Shown: positions 1 through 9,154 of the stretch, piece by piece
How positions within the stretch are numbered: the stretch's first letter is position 1
Layout: each line of letters opens with the position of its first letter
Assembly (NCBI GenBank): GCA_021847645.1
Contig: JAJZQG010000005.1
Span: forward strand, 1 to 64,000
Length of the DNA stretch: 64,000 bases
Source of the DNA: Myxococcales bacterium
GTDB taxonomy: Bacteria > Myxococcota_A > Polyangia > Polyangiales > Polyangiaceae
Reading direction: 5' to 3'
Notes under the pieces: generated by a model
Databases searched by the model: none
Told to the model about the DNA's origin: nothing
The model's input: only the letters and a program-made list of their open reading frames with translations
Made by a program: the position numbers and the translations under genes

Positions 1-3000
1 GATCTGGCCGGTGCGTGGCGCGACCTGGCGGCGATCTACGAGAGGCTGGCGGAGATGACGTCGGATCCGGCGAAGCACCGCGAGCTGCGGCTGCGGCTCG
101 CGAGGCTTTGCGAAGAGAAGCTGGGAGACGCGCACCGGGCGTACGTGGCGCTGCAGTCGCTGGCGCTGAGCGCATCGGCCCCCGCGGACATGGACGAGCT
201 GCGGCGTCTGGCCGAATCGACCAGCCGCTGGGAGGACCTGCTCGCGGTGCTGGACGCGTCGCTCGGGCCGGACACGCCGCACGAAGTTCGGCAGCAGGTG
301 CTCATCCGGCGGGCCGACGTGTGCGAGACGAAGCTCAACGATCCGCACCGGGCGTTCCTGGAGCTGCACCGGCTGGTGCAGGGGCGTCAGGAGGGCGAAC
401 TGGACGCGGTCGAGAACGAAGCGCTGCGCCAGATGCACCGCATCGCCGGTGAGCACGGGCTACTCGTGGAGCTCGAAGCGGTCTACGACGAGCTGTGGGA
501 TCGAGCGCCGTCCAACGAGGCGCGCATCCGGATCGCGCGAGCCAGGCAGTCGATCCGGCGCGACCACCTGGGCGACGCGGTGGCTGGGCTCGAGCAAGCG
601 CTGCTGGTGCTGAGGCTCGACCCGTCCAACGAAGAGATGGTGGCCGAGGTCCTGATGGCCGCCGAATCGCTCGGCCGCTGGGACCGCGCGCTGCCGGTGG
701 TCGAGGGCGTCTGGCGAGCGGTCTTGCAGGATGCGGCGCGTTTGACCAAGCTGGCCACGCACTACCGCGATCGGTGCAACGACCATGCGCGCGCCACGGA
801 GCTGATGGCCGAAGTACTGCGGCTGGAGCCCGAGAATACCGAAGCACAGGCGATGCTCGAGTCGGCCGCGGAGCAGTGCCATCGCTGGCCGCGGGCGGTG
901 CTGGCCATGAGGCTAGCCGCCGCGCGGACGTCGCCTTCACCGCGCGCGCTGGAGCTCGCTCGCAAGGCCGCGAGCGTGTACGCCGAGAAGCTGGGAGACC
1001 TGGAAGCGAGCCTGGAGGTTCGTCGGTGGATCCTGCAGATCTGGCCGGACGACCTCGAGTCTCTGGAGATCCTGATCAACGCGCATCGCGAAAAGGGCGA
1101 GCACGGCGATCTGCGCGGCCGCCTCGAGCAATGGATCGAGCGTGTGAGCGACACCTCGCGCCACGTCGACCGCTGGCTGGAGGTGGGCCGTCTGTGCCGC
1201 GACTCGCTTTCGGATCCCGCGGGCGCGCTGGTCGCCTACTCGAACGTCGTCGAGCTGGACGCCTCCAACGAGGAGGCCGTCAATGCGATGCGATCGCTGG
1301 CGAACGTGAGCCTTCCGCCTGCGTTGCGCCGCAAGCAGGTCAAGGTCGAGCTTGCACGCGCGACCGGCGAGCGGCGCATGGAGCTGCTGGGCCAGCTGGC
1401 GGATCTGGAGCAGGAGATGGGCCGGTCGGAGGCGGCGGTCGCGGCGTTGCGAGAGCTGTTCGCGCTCGAGGGCGGTGACAGGCTTGCGAAGGCGCCGCTT
1501 GCTCGGCTGCTGCGGGATGCCGAGAGCTGGAGCGAGCTGGCGGCGTTGGAGGAAGAAGCCGCGGGGCGCACGAACGATGTGGAGGCCCGACAGGAGCATC
1601 TTCGCTCCGCGCTCGCGGTGGCCGAGAAGCACCTGGACGACGCGCAGCTGATCGAGAGGCTCATCCGCAAGCTGCTGGAGCTGGTGCCGGAGGACCACGA
1701 GTCGTTCTTCCGGCTGACGCGGCTGCTGCGCGCGACCGGCCGGTTTGCGGAGCTGGCCGATGCGCTGCGCGACCGTCTGGAGCGTCACGCCGCGATCCAC
1801 GAGCCCTTCGAACTGCGCTGGATGGAGCGCGAGCTGGCTCGGCTTCGTGCTCTGGTGCTGGACGCTTCGAAGGACGCGGAGGCGATGCTTCGCACGTCGG
1901 CCACGCGCACGCCGCCGGACGCCGGGGCGGCGCTGTGGCTGGCGAGGCTGGCGCTGGGACGGCAAGACCACACGGCGTACCTCGACTTGCGCAAGCGTCA
2001 CCTGGGCACGATGCCGAAGCACGTGGGCGGGCTGGTGATCTGCCATCTGGCGGAGCACTGCGATCAGTTCATGAACCAGAAGGGTCGGTTGCTGGCGCTG
2101 TACCGCGAGGCGCGCACGCACGACCCGGAAAATGCGCTGGCGGCCGACGCGCTGAGAGGTCTGGGCCGCGGGGTCAAGACCTGGAGGACCACGGCTGCGC
2201 TGCTGCAGACGCCGGGCGAGGAGGCGCTGTCGCACGCGGAGCGATCGGCGCGCCTACGCCAGCTCGGCGACGACACGGCCAAGACCGACGCCGTGGCGGC
2301 GCTCGGTTGGTACGAACGCGCCATTGCGGTGGATCCGGACAACGTCGGCGCGTGGGACGCGATCGCGTCGCTCAGCGAGCAGCGCCACGACGACGAGTAC
2401 GCATTCCTGGCGGCGCGCGAGGCCCTCGAGGCCTACGAGCGCGTGACGCCACCGTCGGCACAGGAAGCGGTCGAGCACGCGCGTCGCTGCGCGCAGACCG
2501 CGGAGCTCGCGCGCAAGGCGGGCGCGATCGACGAGGCACGCGGGCTGTCGCACGTGGCCTACGCGATCGATCCGAACGTGGCGTCGGCCGCGCTGCTGGT
2601 CGCCGAGTCGTTGGTCGACAAGGGCGCGTCGGCCGAGGCCACTGCGCTGTACACGCGCATTCTGGAGCAGCTGGGCGACTCCCTCGCGCCCGAGCAGAAG
2701 GCTCACGCGCTGTACCGCAGGGGTTCCGCGGCGTTGACGGCCTCGGATCTGGATCGCGCGCACGAGGATCTGCGCACGGCGCTTGCGGACGTGCCGCTGT
2801 TCGCACCGGCGCTCGAAGCCATGTCCGAGGTGCAACAGCGTCAGGGGCACCCGGTGATCGCGGCACGGCACGCGCTCAAAGCGCTGCTGGTGACCCGCGA
2901 GAGCGAGGGACGAGGCGCGGTCTGCCGCCGTCTGGGCGAGCTGTTCGACGGTCCTCTGGCCAAGTCCGACGAGGCCGGCGCGTGGTTCGAGCTGGCGGCC

Positions 3001-4482
3001 GAAGTCGGCGTGGAGGACAAGGCGCTGGTGCGGAGGTTGCTGACGCACTACCGGCGCACGGGACGGGCGCAGCAGGCGCTGGTGGCGATCGGCGAGCTCA
3101 TCGAGTCCACCACCGATCCGATGGAGCTGGCAGACCTGTGGGCGATGCGAGGCTCGATCCTGGCGGAGCATGATCTGGTCGCCGCCGAGGAGGCCTTGGA
3201 CATCGCCCTGAGCTTCAACCCGGCGCACCCCACCGCGGTGGCGCACCTGCGCGAGGTGCTCGAGCAGCGTGGCGACTACGACCAACTGGTGGCGCTGCTC
3301 GACGCCAAGGCCGAGTCCGAGCCCCCCGACCAGCGCGCCGAGGCGCTGCGCACCATGGCTCGCATGTGCTTCGAGAACCTCAACGATCCCGAGCGGGGCG
3401 AGCAGTACCTGCAACGGCTCATCGACATCGCGCCCACGCGCGAGGCCCTCGAGCAGATGCTGCAGATCGTGGAGGCCGACCCGATGCGGCAGGGAGAGCG
3501 GCTTCCACTGCTCGCGCGGTTGCTGGCATTCGGGCCTCCGTTCTGCGACAGGCTCCTGGATACGGCCAGGCTCATCTACGAGCAGGGCCAGCGGCACTGG
3601 GCCTGGACGCTTCTGTCGGCCGTCATGGGCGCTGCACCGGTCGACGCGTGGACCAAGGCCACGCTCGGCGAGCTGCGCAAGGAGTTCGAGCGGTTCGACG
3701 CGCTGAACTTGCTCAACTCGCTCACGCCGGTGTCGTTGGGTGCGCTGCCCGAGCCGGGGCCCTTCGAGGCCGCGCTGGGCGACGTGGCGGCGCGCGTGTT
3801 CCTCGCGTCGGACGACGGCTCGGGGTCGATGGTGGACGGCCGGACCGGGCCGGGGAAGATCTTCGAGCGCGTGGCGGAACAGTTGGTCATGCAAGCGAAG
3901 CTGCTCCGAGGGCAGGAAGGCGGCCCGGCGTTGTCCGTGCTGGCCGGGGAGGTGCCGGCGGTGGTGGTCCGCTCCGATCTGCTGACCGCGCCGCCGGGCG
4001 AGCTCGCCTACATCTACGCGGTCGGCATGATGCTGGCGCGGCCCGAATGCCGCGCGCTGGCGTGCGTGGCAGAAGACGACCGCGCGCGCATCATCGACGC
4101 GATCGCCGTGGCCCTGGACGAGAATGCCACGTCGGACGACGCCCGGGTGACCAGCCTGGCGACGATCCTGTCGGACATGCTGCCTGCCGAGCAGCAGGCC
4201 GCGTGGAAGGTCCAGCTGACCGACCTGGCCGCGGCGCGGGCCAAGGCGGCCAAGGCCTTCGCGGAGGTGGAGTTGGCGGCCATGCGTGTCGGGCTTCTCG
4301 CGGCAGGCGACGCGCGCTCGGCGGTGCGCGCGATTGCCCGGATGAGCCCAGACAACAAGCGGCCGCCGGGCGTAGCGCGGCTCGAGGACTTCGAGGCGTT
4401 CTTCGCTTCCATCCCGCTGATCGCGCAGGTCCTGTCGTTCGCCGCGAGCGACACGTTCGGTGTCGCCCTGGCCTCGGCCTGA
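1..4482 (+). CDS. Giant TPR-repeat protein, 5' end outside window
   Basis: The reading frame is open from base 1, so this is the C-terminal part of a longer protein; the ATG at 55 is only an internal Met. The visible part is almost entirely degenerate helical repeats of TPR type (A-x3-Y/L spacing, 'DP' and 'AP' turns, e.g. around 2281-2400 and 3160-3300). No signal peptide or membrane segment is visible, so a cytoplasmic scaffold is likely. From about codon 1240 the repeats give way to a globular domain with 'PAVVVRSDLL', 'ELAYIYAVGMMLARPE' and a final 'SFAASDTF' segment. The same features occur in order at the ends of the two giant TPR proteins at 13970-24288. Substrate and partners are unknown. 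Stop is TGA at 4480-4482. Confidence 0.85.
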   Translation, partial: DLAGAWRDLAAIYERLAEMTSDPAKHRELRLRLARLCEEKLGDAHRAYVALQSLALSASAPADMDELRRLAESTSRWEDLLAVLDASLGPDTPHEVRQQVLIRRADVCETKLNDPHRAFLELHRLVQGRQEGELDAVENEALRQMHRIAGEHGLLVELEAVYDELWDRAPSNEARIRIARARQSIRRDHLGDAVAGLEQALLVLRLDPSNEEMVAEVLMAAESLGRWDRALPVVEGVWRAVLQDAARLTKLATHYRDRCNDHARATELMAEVLRLEPENTEAQAMLESAAEQCHRWPRAVLAMRLAAARTSPSPRALELARKAASVYAEKLGDLEASLEVRRWILQIWPDDLESLEILINAHREKGEHGDLRGRLEQWIERVSDTSRHVDRWLEVGRLCRDSLSDPAGALVAYSNVVELDASNEEAVNAMRSLANVSLPPALRRKQVKVELARATGERRMELLGQLADLEQEMGRSEAAVAALRELFALEGGDRLAKAPLARLLRDAESWSELAALEEEAAGRTNDVEARQEHLRSALAVAEKHLDDAQLIERLIRKLLELVPEDHESFFRLTRLLRATGRFAELADALRDRLERHAAIHEPFELRWMERELARLRALVLDASKDAEAMLRTSATRTPPDAGAALWLARLALGRQDHTAYLDLRKRHLGTMPKHVGGLVICHLAEHCDQFMNQKGRLLALYREARTHDPENALAADALRGLGRGVKTWRTTAALLQTPGEEALSHAERSARLRQLGDDTAKTDAVAALGWYERAIAVDPDNVGAWDAIASLSEQRHDDEYAFLAAREALEAYERVTPPSAQEAVEHARRCAQTAELARKAGAIDEARGLSHVAYAIDPNVASAALLVAESLVDKGASAEATALYTRILEQLGDSLAPEQKAHALYRRGSAALTASDLDRAHEDLRTALADVPLFAPALEAMSEVQQRQGHPVIAARHALKALLVTRESEGRGAVCRRLGELFDGPLAKSDEAGAWFELAAEVGVEDKALVRRLLTHYRRTGRAQQALVAIGELIESTTDPMELADLWAMRGSILAEHDLVAAEEALDIALSFNPAHPTAVAHLREVLEQRGDYDQLVALLDAKAESEPPDQRAEALRTMARMCFENLNDPERGEQYLQRLIDIAPTREALEQMLQIVEADPMRQGERLPLLARLLAFGPPFCDRLLDTARLIYEQGQRHWAWTLLSAVMGAAPVDAWTKATLGELRKEFERFDALNLLNSLTPVSLGALPEPGPFEAALGDVAARVFLASDDGSGSMVDGRTGPGKIFERVAEQLVMQAKLLRGQEGGPALSVLAGEVPAVVVRSDLLTAPPGELAYIYAVGMMLARPECRALACVAEDDRARIIDAIAVALDENATSDDARVTSLATILSDMLPAEQQAAWKVQLTDLAAARAKAAKAFAEVELAAMRVGLLAAGDARSAVRAIARMSPDNKRPPGVARLEDFEAFFASIPLIAQVLSFAASDTFGVALASA

Positions 4483-4500
4483 TCCCCTTCCCTTCCCCGC

Positions 4501-4527
4501 TTCCGGCCGCTACTTCCGCGGCCGGAA
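4501..4527. terminator. Perfect 10-bp hairpin between convergent genes
   Basis: 4501-4510 (ttccggccgc) pairs perfectly with 4518-4527 (gcggccggaa) around a 7-base loop. It lies just after the stop of the TPR gene and covers the stop codon of the convergent SDR gene, the usual place for a shared bidirectional terminator. There is no T-tract on either side, so intrinsic termination is inferred from position and stem only. Confidence 0.5.
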
Positions 4528-5292
4528 CGCCCTGCTGACCACCCAACTCATCGCCTTGCGAGGCAGCACGCGCGGCAACTGCGTCGTCATGCGGTTCGGC
4601 ATCCCGGTCACGACAACGTGCGCACCGCCACGATCCATCGCCCCCAGCGCCTCGCGGACCACGTCGGCCGCGGGTTGCGCCGCGGTGCGCGTCGGACGCC
4701 GGTTCACCCCGGATATCTCCTGGAATTCCGTAGGCGTGTGCCCCGGGCAGACCGCCAGCACGCGCACACCGCTGCCTTCGCACTCCCTCGCAATGGCCTC
4801 GGAGAACGACAGCACGAAGGCTTTGGTCGCGCCGTACACTGCCATGTAGGGGACGGGCTGGAACGAAGTCGTCGACGCAATCTGCAGCAGGACTCCGCTG
4901 CCCCGACGGATCATGCGCGGCAGCAGGTGTCCGGTCAGCGCCACGAGCGCGCGCACGTTCAGGTCAATCATGCACAGCTCGCGGTCCAGGGGCAGCTCGG
5001 CGAATGCGCCGTAGCTGCCGAATCCCGCATTGTTCACCAGCACGTCGGGCACCACACCCATGCCGTCCAGCGCGCCCACCAGATCGTCGATGCTCGTCGC
5101 CACCGACAGGTCCAGGGCAATCACATGCACGTCGACCGCGTGCAGGTCCCGCAACCGGCTGGCCAGCGCCTCGAGCCGATCGCGGCGCCGGGCCACCACG
5201 ATCAGGTCGTGGCCGCGGGCCGCCAACGCACGTGCGAACGCCTCTCCTATGCCCGACGAGGCGCCTGTGACCAAGGCGCAGGGTCTTGCCAT
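4510..5292 (-). CDS. Short-chain dehydrogenase/reductase (SDR)
   Basis: A 260-residue classical SDR oxidoreductase. The start at 5292 places the nucleotide-binding motif TGASSGIG at residues 9-16; the frame stays open upstream to 5577, but that stretch is Arg-rich and unlike the family. Other landmarks are the NNAG motif ('VLVNNAGFGSYG'), a catalytic Ser in 'IASTTS' and the Y-x3-K pair in 'YGATK'. The family uses NAD(P)H to oxidise or reduce alcohols and ketones; the substrate cannot be read here. It resembles the DltE/YqjQ-like group of broad short-chain reductases. It stands alone and converges on the TPR gene. Confidence 0.88.
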   Translation of the reverse strand: MARPCALVTGASSGIGEAFARALAARGHDLIVVARRRDRLEALASRLRDLHAVDVHVIALDLSVATSIDDLVGALDGMGVVPDVLVNNAGFGSYGAFAELPLDRELCMIDLNVRALVALTGHLLPRMIRRGSGVLLQIASTTSFQPVPYMAVYGATKAFVLSFSEAIARECEGSGVRVLAVCPGHTPTEFQEISGVNRRPTRTAAQPAADVVREALGAMDRGGAHVVVTGMPNRMTTQLPRVLPRKAMSWVVSRAFRPRK

Positions 5293-5594
5293 GGCGGCAA
5301 CGCACCATGCGTGACGACGGGCGTCAATGGGCATGGCGGAGGGACAGGACCGGTCGCCGCGCCTGGAGCTTGGACGGCGCCCCCCGGTCGGCATTCCGCG
5401 CCGAGTGAGGGCCGCGATTCGAGAGGACCGGCAGCCGTCGCACGAAGCACGGACGGGCGCAGGGAGACGCCAGAGCAGTGCGAGCTTGCGCCTTGGACCT
5501 CGCCCGCGTAGCGTCTTGTCTGTTCGTGCAGGCATGCGGTCTACCCGCCGCTGCTCCGACTCGAGTCTGGGACCCATCGCGCCGAGGAGACGCC
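5293..5594. other. Divergent intergenic region
   Basis: About 300 bases between the divergently transcribed SDR and histidine kinase genes. It should hold both promoters, but no convincing -35/-10 pair stands out. The only clear element is the Shine-Dalgarno sequence at 5584-5590. No small ORF with a ribosome site was found. Confidence 0.5.
5584..5590 (+). promoter_or_regulatory. RBS placing the original start of the histidine kinase at TTG 5595
   Basis: GAGGAGA ends four bases before TTG 5595, an ideal Shine-Dalgarno position. The GTG at 5652, the first start after the in-frame TGA, has no purine-rich sequence in front of it. The ribosome site therefore belongs to the longer, interrupted frame. 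Confidence 0.6.
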
Positions 5595-5651
5595 TTGAAT
5601 CCGTTCTCGCTCCTGTCGTCCTTCTGACTCATCGTCTACGTCTATTTTGGT
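5595..5651 (+). pseudogene. N-terminal segment of the histidine kinase, cut by TGA at 5625
   Basis: From TTG 5595 the frame reads MNPFSLLSSF, then TGA (5625-5627), then LIVYVYFG straight into the annotated kinase at 5652. Joined, this is the first membrane helix expected of the 7TM-type histidine-kinase N-terminal domain, which commonly begins with Met-Asn-Pro and is followed by an 'LNRxFAxL' motif as seen here. The TGA is most simply a nonsense mutation or a sequencing error; readthrough is possible but unsupported. Confidence 0.55.
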
Positions 5652-7412
5652 GTGTACGTGTGGCGACGGGAGCCCTCGGCGCGCCTGAACCGGGCGTTCG
5701 CCGTTCTGTGCGCCTGTTTTGCCTACTGGGCATTCCTGTTCACGTTCATCTACGCGGCGCCGTCCAAGCCGTGGGCATGGTTGCTCTACCGGATCGCCGC
5801 GCCCGGCTGGTGCCTCTTGCCCGGCGTGGCGTTGTACTTCGTGCTGGTGGCGTCGCGCTCTCGCACAGTCCGATCCCCGTGGTCGATCGTCTGGTTCCTG
5901 GCGCCGGGCACGGTCTTCTCCATCCAGGCGGCCAGGGGGATCTTGATCATTCAGGATCTGGAGTGGTCGAGCCTCGGCTGGCACGAGGTCAGCGCCCCAC
6001 ACAGTCCCTGGTTTGTTCCCTACGTGCTCTATGCGGTGGGGGGCATTGTGGCCGGCATCGTGCAACTGGCGCGTTGGAGAAGGCGCGCCGGCTCCTCCCG
6101 CGAGCGACGCCAGGTCTCGACCATCCTGACGGGCTGGAGCGCGGGTGCCGTCCTGATGTTCGTTCCCAACATCCTGCTGCCCGCGGTCGGGCTACGTCTG
6201 GTTCCCGCCATCGGCCCGATCGTCAGCCTGGCCTTTCCCTTTGCCATCTGGCGCGCCATCGAGCGCTACCGTCTGATGACGCTGACCGCCTCGTTTGCGG
6301 CCGACGCGATCGTCGAGAAGATCGCGGACATGACATTGCTCATCAGCCCGGAGGGGCGGATGATGCTCGCCAATCCCGCGGTAGGACGCATGCTGGGCTA
6401 CTCCGCGGCCGGGCTGATCGGCCAGCGGGCGGATGTGCTGTTTGCCAATTCCAGCGAAGCGACGGCGCTGTTCCGCCAATTGACGACTAGCACGGGCGCG
6501 AGCCTGCGTCGGGAGGTGGACTGGAGGACCGCGTCGGGGGAGACGATCCCGGCGGACACTTCGGCGGCTGCCATCGCGGATCGCAGCGGTGAGCTGCTGG
6601 GGGTGGTGGTCGTGGGCCACGATTTACGCCCGACCCGGCAGCTCGAGCGAGAGCTGCGCGACCGCGAGCGGGTGGCCGAGGAGTGGCGACGTGCCAAGAT
6701 CGCGGCCGAGGAGGCCAGCCTGGCGAAGAGCACGTTCCTGGCGAACATGAGCCACGAGCTTCGCACTCCGCTCAATGCGATCATCGGCTACAGCGAGCTG
6801 CTCCACGAGGACGCTCTCGAAGCCGGCGCCCACCGGTTTCTGCCCGATCTGGAGCGCATCGACGTGGCCGCGCGCCACCTGCTTTCGATGGTCAGCGACA
6901 TCCTCGATCTCGCGAAGATCGAGGCCGGCAAGCTCGACGTCTCCCACGCTTCGTTCGATCTGCGAGCCACGGTAGCCGATGCCCTCACGACGGTGCAGCC
7001 GATAGCCGCGAAGAACCGCAACGCCCTTTCGGCGCAGGTCGACGACGGGCTGCCGGCCATCGTGTCCGACGAGGTGAAGGTGCGTCAGATCCTGGTGAAC
7101 CTGCTGAGCAATGCCTGCAAGTTCACGGAGGCGGGCACGGTCGAGCTGCGGGTGGTCCGCGATCCGGAGCTGTCGGCGGTTCGCATTTCGGTGACGGACA
7201 CGGGCATCGGGATGACGCCACAGGAGCTGGAGCGGGTGTTTCTGCCCTTCACACAAGGCGACGGGTCCAGCACGCGAAGGTTCGGCGGGACCGGGCTGGG
7301 CTTGACGATTACCAGCCGGCTGTGCGAGCGGCTCGGAGCGCAGATTGCAGTATCCAGCGTACCTGGCCGGGGCTCGACGTTCGAAGTGCGTTTGCCGATC
7401 ACGCCGGGCTGA
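5652..7412 (+). CDS. Membrane PAS sensor histidine kinase
   Basis: A 586-residue hybrid-less sensor kinase as read from GTG 5652. Residues 1-210 contain about six hydrophobic helices with the 'LNRAFAVLCACFAYWAF' signature of the 7TM histidine-kinase N-terminal domain. A PAS domain follows (about 215-330), then a short coiled coil. The HisKA H-box SHELRTPLNA has the phospho-acceptor His at residue 368. The HATPase domain is complete: N-box 'NLLSNACKFT', G1 'DTGIGM', F-box, and G2 'GGTGLGL'. It should autophosphorylate in response to a membrane or cytosolic cue. No response regulator is adjacent. The start is doubtful: TM1 is lost with GTG 5652, and a better ribosome site serves TTG 5595, separated by an in-frame TGA. 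Confidence 0.85.
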   Translation: MYVWRREPSARLNRAFAVLCACFAYWAFLFTFIYAAPSKPWAWLLYRIAAPGWCLLPGVALYFVLVASRSRTVRSPWSIVWFLAPGTVFSIQAARGILIIQDLEWSSLGWHEVSAPHSPWFVPYVLYAVGGIVAGIVQLARWRRRAGSSRERRQVSTILTGWSAGAVLMFVPNILLPAVGLRLVPAIGPIVSLAFPFAIWRAIERYRLMTLTASFAADAIVEKIADMTLLISPEGRMMLANPAVGRMLGYSAAGLIGQRADVLFANSSEATALFRQLTTSTGASLRREVDWRTASGETIPADTSAAAIADRSGELLGVVVVGHDLRPTRQLERELRDRERVAEEWRRAKIAAEEASLAKSTFLANMSHELRTPLNAIIGYSELLHEDALEAGAHRFLPDLERIDVAARHLLSMVSDILDLAKIEAGKLDVSHASFDLRATVADALTTVQPIAAKNRNALSAQVDDGLPAIVSDEVKVRQILVNLLSNACKFTEAGTVELRVVRDPELSAVRISVTDTGIGMTPQELERVFLPFTQGDGSSTRRFGGTGLGLTITSRLCERLGAQIAVSSVPGRGSTFEVRLPITPG

Positions 7413-7478
7413 AGCGCATGTCCCGCAGCTCGGGCAGCGGGCCTCGACTTCGTCGCCGCTGCGCGCTACGACGTTGCC

Positions 7479-8051
7479 ATGCAAGACCTCTGGCAGCGCA
7501 TCGAAAAGCAGCTGCGCGGGCTGGGTTCGGCCGGCAGCTTCGGCGCGCCGGCAAGCGAAGACTCCATCCTGGCTGCCGAGGCCGTGCTCGGCGTCGAGCT
7601 GCCGGAGGATCTGCGGGCCTCGCTCGCCATCCACAACGGCGACGCAATGAAAAAGCTCGACGGCGGAGCGTGGCAGAGCGACGGGCCCTTCGCGCACATG
7701 GAGCTGCTGTCCGCCGGGGCGATGGTCTCGGAGTGGGAAGTCTGGCAGGAGACAATTGGCAAGGAAGGACTCGAGCCCCAGCCCGAGGGGCCAGTCAAGG
7801 CGCTATGGTGGAATCCGCGCTGGATCCCCGTCACCGTGATAGCCGGCAGCACGTGGCATCATTGTGTGGATCTGGCCCCCGCGCCGGGCGGCCGGATCGG
7901 GCAGGTCATCGAGATCGTCGACGACGATTCCTGGCGTCGCGTGGTGGCGCCGAGCTTCCGGGCATTTCTGGAGCAGATTGCCGCGGACCTGAACGGCGGG
8001 CGCTATGCGATAGACGACGAAGGCCGTCTCGTCCACGATTCGTGGACGTGA
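7479..8051 (+). CDS. SMI1/KNR4 family protein
   Basis: A 190-residue soluble protein with the SMI1/KNR4 (SUKH) fold signature. An N-terminal helix leads into 'EAVLGVELPEDLRASLAIHNG', the hallmark 'E..LG..LP.d....l..hNG' pattern, followed by 'WQSDGPF' and a C-terminal 'FRAFLEQIAADL' helix. In bacteria such proteins are often immunity proteins against contact-dependent or polymorphic toxins, or solitary housekeeping proteins. No toxin gene is next to it, so the immunity role is not supported. It follows the histidine kinase by 66 bases and precedes the PAP2 gene by two bases, so the last two are probably cotranscribed. Confidence 0.8.
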   Translation: MQDLWQRIEKQLRGLGSAGSFGAPASEDSILAAEAVLGVELPEDLRASLAIHNGDAMKKLDGGAWQSDGPFAHMELLSAGAMVSEWEVWQETIGKEGLEPQPEGPVKALWWNPRWIPVTVIAGSTWHHCVDLAPAPGGRIGQVIEIVDDDSWRRVVAPSFRAFLEQIAADLNGGRYAIDDEGRLVHDSWT

Positions 8052-8053
8052 GC

Positions 8054-8962
8054 ATGGCGGCTGGACGAAGAGCGCGCAAGGCTCATGGCGTGGTGACCAA
8101 CGCCGGGCGCCGGGGCTTGCTCGCAGCACCGCTGCTGACGCTGACGTTGTGCTCGGAAGCGCAGGCTGGCGGCGCGAAGGCCCCTGCGCCGTGGGACGAC
8201 CTGGGCTCGAATCTGGCAGCGGACTTCGGCGGCAACAATCTCTATTGGCATGCAGCCGCAGTGACATCGAGCGTGGCCTTGGCCGAATCCGGCGCCGACT
8301 ACGAAGCTCGCACGTGGGTCCAGCGCCAGGCGCGCGGCCGCGGCTTTGCCGACGTGTGCGTGGTCAGCGGCTACGTGCTTCCGGCGGTCGTGGCGCCCGG
8401 GCTGTATGCCGCGGGGCTGGGCGCCGGCGATCGGAAAGCCGCGTACGCGGGCGCGGCCGCGGTTCAGTCGCTGACGGTCACGCTGGTCACGGTCGGCATA
8501 CTCAAGTGGGGGCTGGGGCGGCCCTATCCGAACAACGGACGCGACCCCTACGCGCCCGACGCGCTGGATCATCCGGAGGACGCGCGGCTCGGTTCGCTTC
8601 GCCCCTTCGGCGAGCATTGGATGATGGCGTGGCCGTCGGGGCACACGGCCGCCACGATGTCCGTGGCTGCAGCGCTCCACGGGTTCGCGCCGGAATACGG
8701 CTGGCTCGGCTGGGTCGGCTATCCGCTCGCGTTGGGCATTGGTGCGGGCATGATCGTCGGTGACCACCACTGGACTTCCGACGTTGTGGCCGGCGCAATG
8801 ATGGGGCACGCTATCGGGTATTCCACCGGGCGGGCGTTTCGGCGCGCGTTCGACGGTTCGAAGCCGTCCGCGTTGGCGTCCGCCTACCCGGTCATCCGGG
8901 CCGTGCAGCCCGTGGTGTTGGCGACCGGCGGATGGGGCGTCGGTGTGTGGGGATCGTTATAG
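8054..8962 (+). CDS. PAP2-family phosphatase
   Basis: A 302-residue protein with an N-terminal signal or membrane segment ('LLAAPLLTLTLCSEAQA') and several hydrophobic helices. The three phosphatase motifs of the PAP2/vanadium-haloperoxidase superfamily are recognisable: 'KWGLGRPYPNNG', 'WPSGHTAA' with the catalytic His, and 'GDHHWTSDVVAG' (H-x3-D). The family removes phosphate from lipid phosphates or undecaprenyl pyrophosphate at the outer face of the inner membrane. In motif 3 the Arg normally six residues before the His is absent (Met or Gly in 'GAGMIVGDHHW'), so activity may be altered. The ATG at 8054 lies two bases after the SMI1 stop; the frame is open far upstream but overlaps the kinase and SMI1 genes. 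Confidence 0.85.
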   Translation: MAAGRRARKAHGVVTNAGRRGLLAAPLLTLTLCSEAQAGGAKAPAPWDDLGSNLAADFGGNNLYWHAAAVTSSVALAESGADYEARTWVQRQARGRGFADVCVVSGYVLPAVVAPGLYAAGLGAGDRKAAYAGAAAVQSLTVTLVTVGILKWGLGRPYPNNGRDPYAPDALDHPEDARLGSLRPFGEHWMMAWPSGHTAATMSVAAALHGFAPEYGWLGWVGYPLALGIGAGMIVGDHHWTSDVVAGAMMGHAIGYSTGRAFRRAFDGSKPSALASAYPVIRAVQPVVLATGGWGVGVWGSL

Positions 8963-9141
8963 GAGGGAGTTGGCCGACCGGGCGGCACCCTTGTTTCGGA
9001 GGCGATCGCCCTGGCCGACGTCTTCGATATGGCAGCGGGCGTGAGGGCGAGCACGCGTCGTTCTGGCCGAGTCCATCGTGGTTTCTGCCGACTGGTGGTG
9101 GTGCAGGCCGAGTACTCGTTCTATGCTCAACCGCCGGCGTA

Positions 9142-9148
9142 CGGAGGA
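9142..9148 (+). promoter_or_regulatory. RBS deciding the dienelactone hydrolase start
   Basis: CGGAGGA lies six to seven bases before ATG 9155. It selects this start over the upstream in-frame ATG at 9029, whose extension is Arg-rich and not family-like. Confidence 0.7.
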
Positions 9149-9154
9149 CACTTC

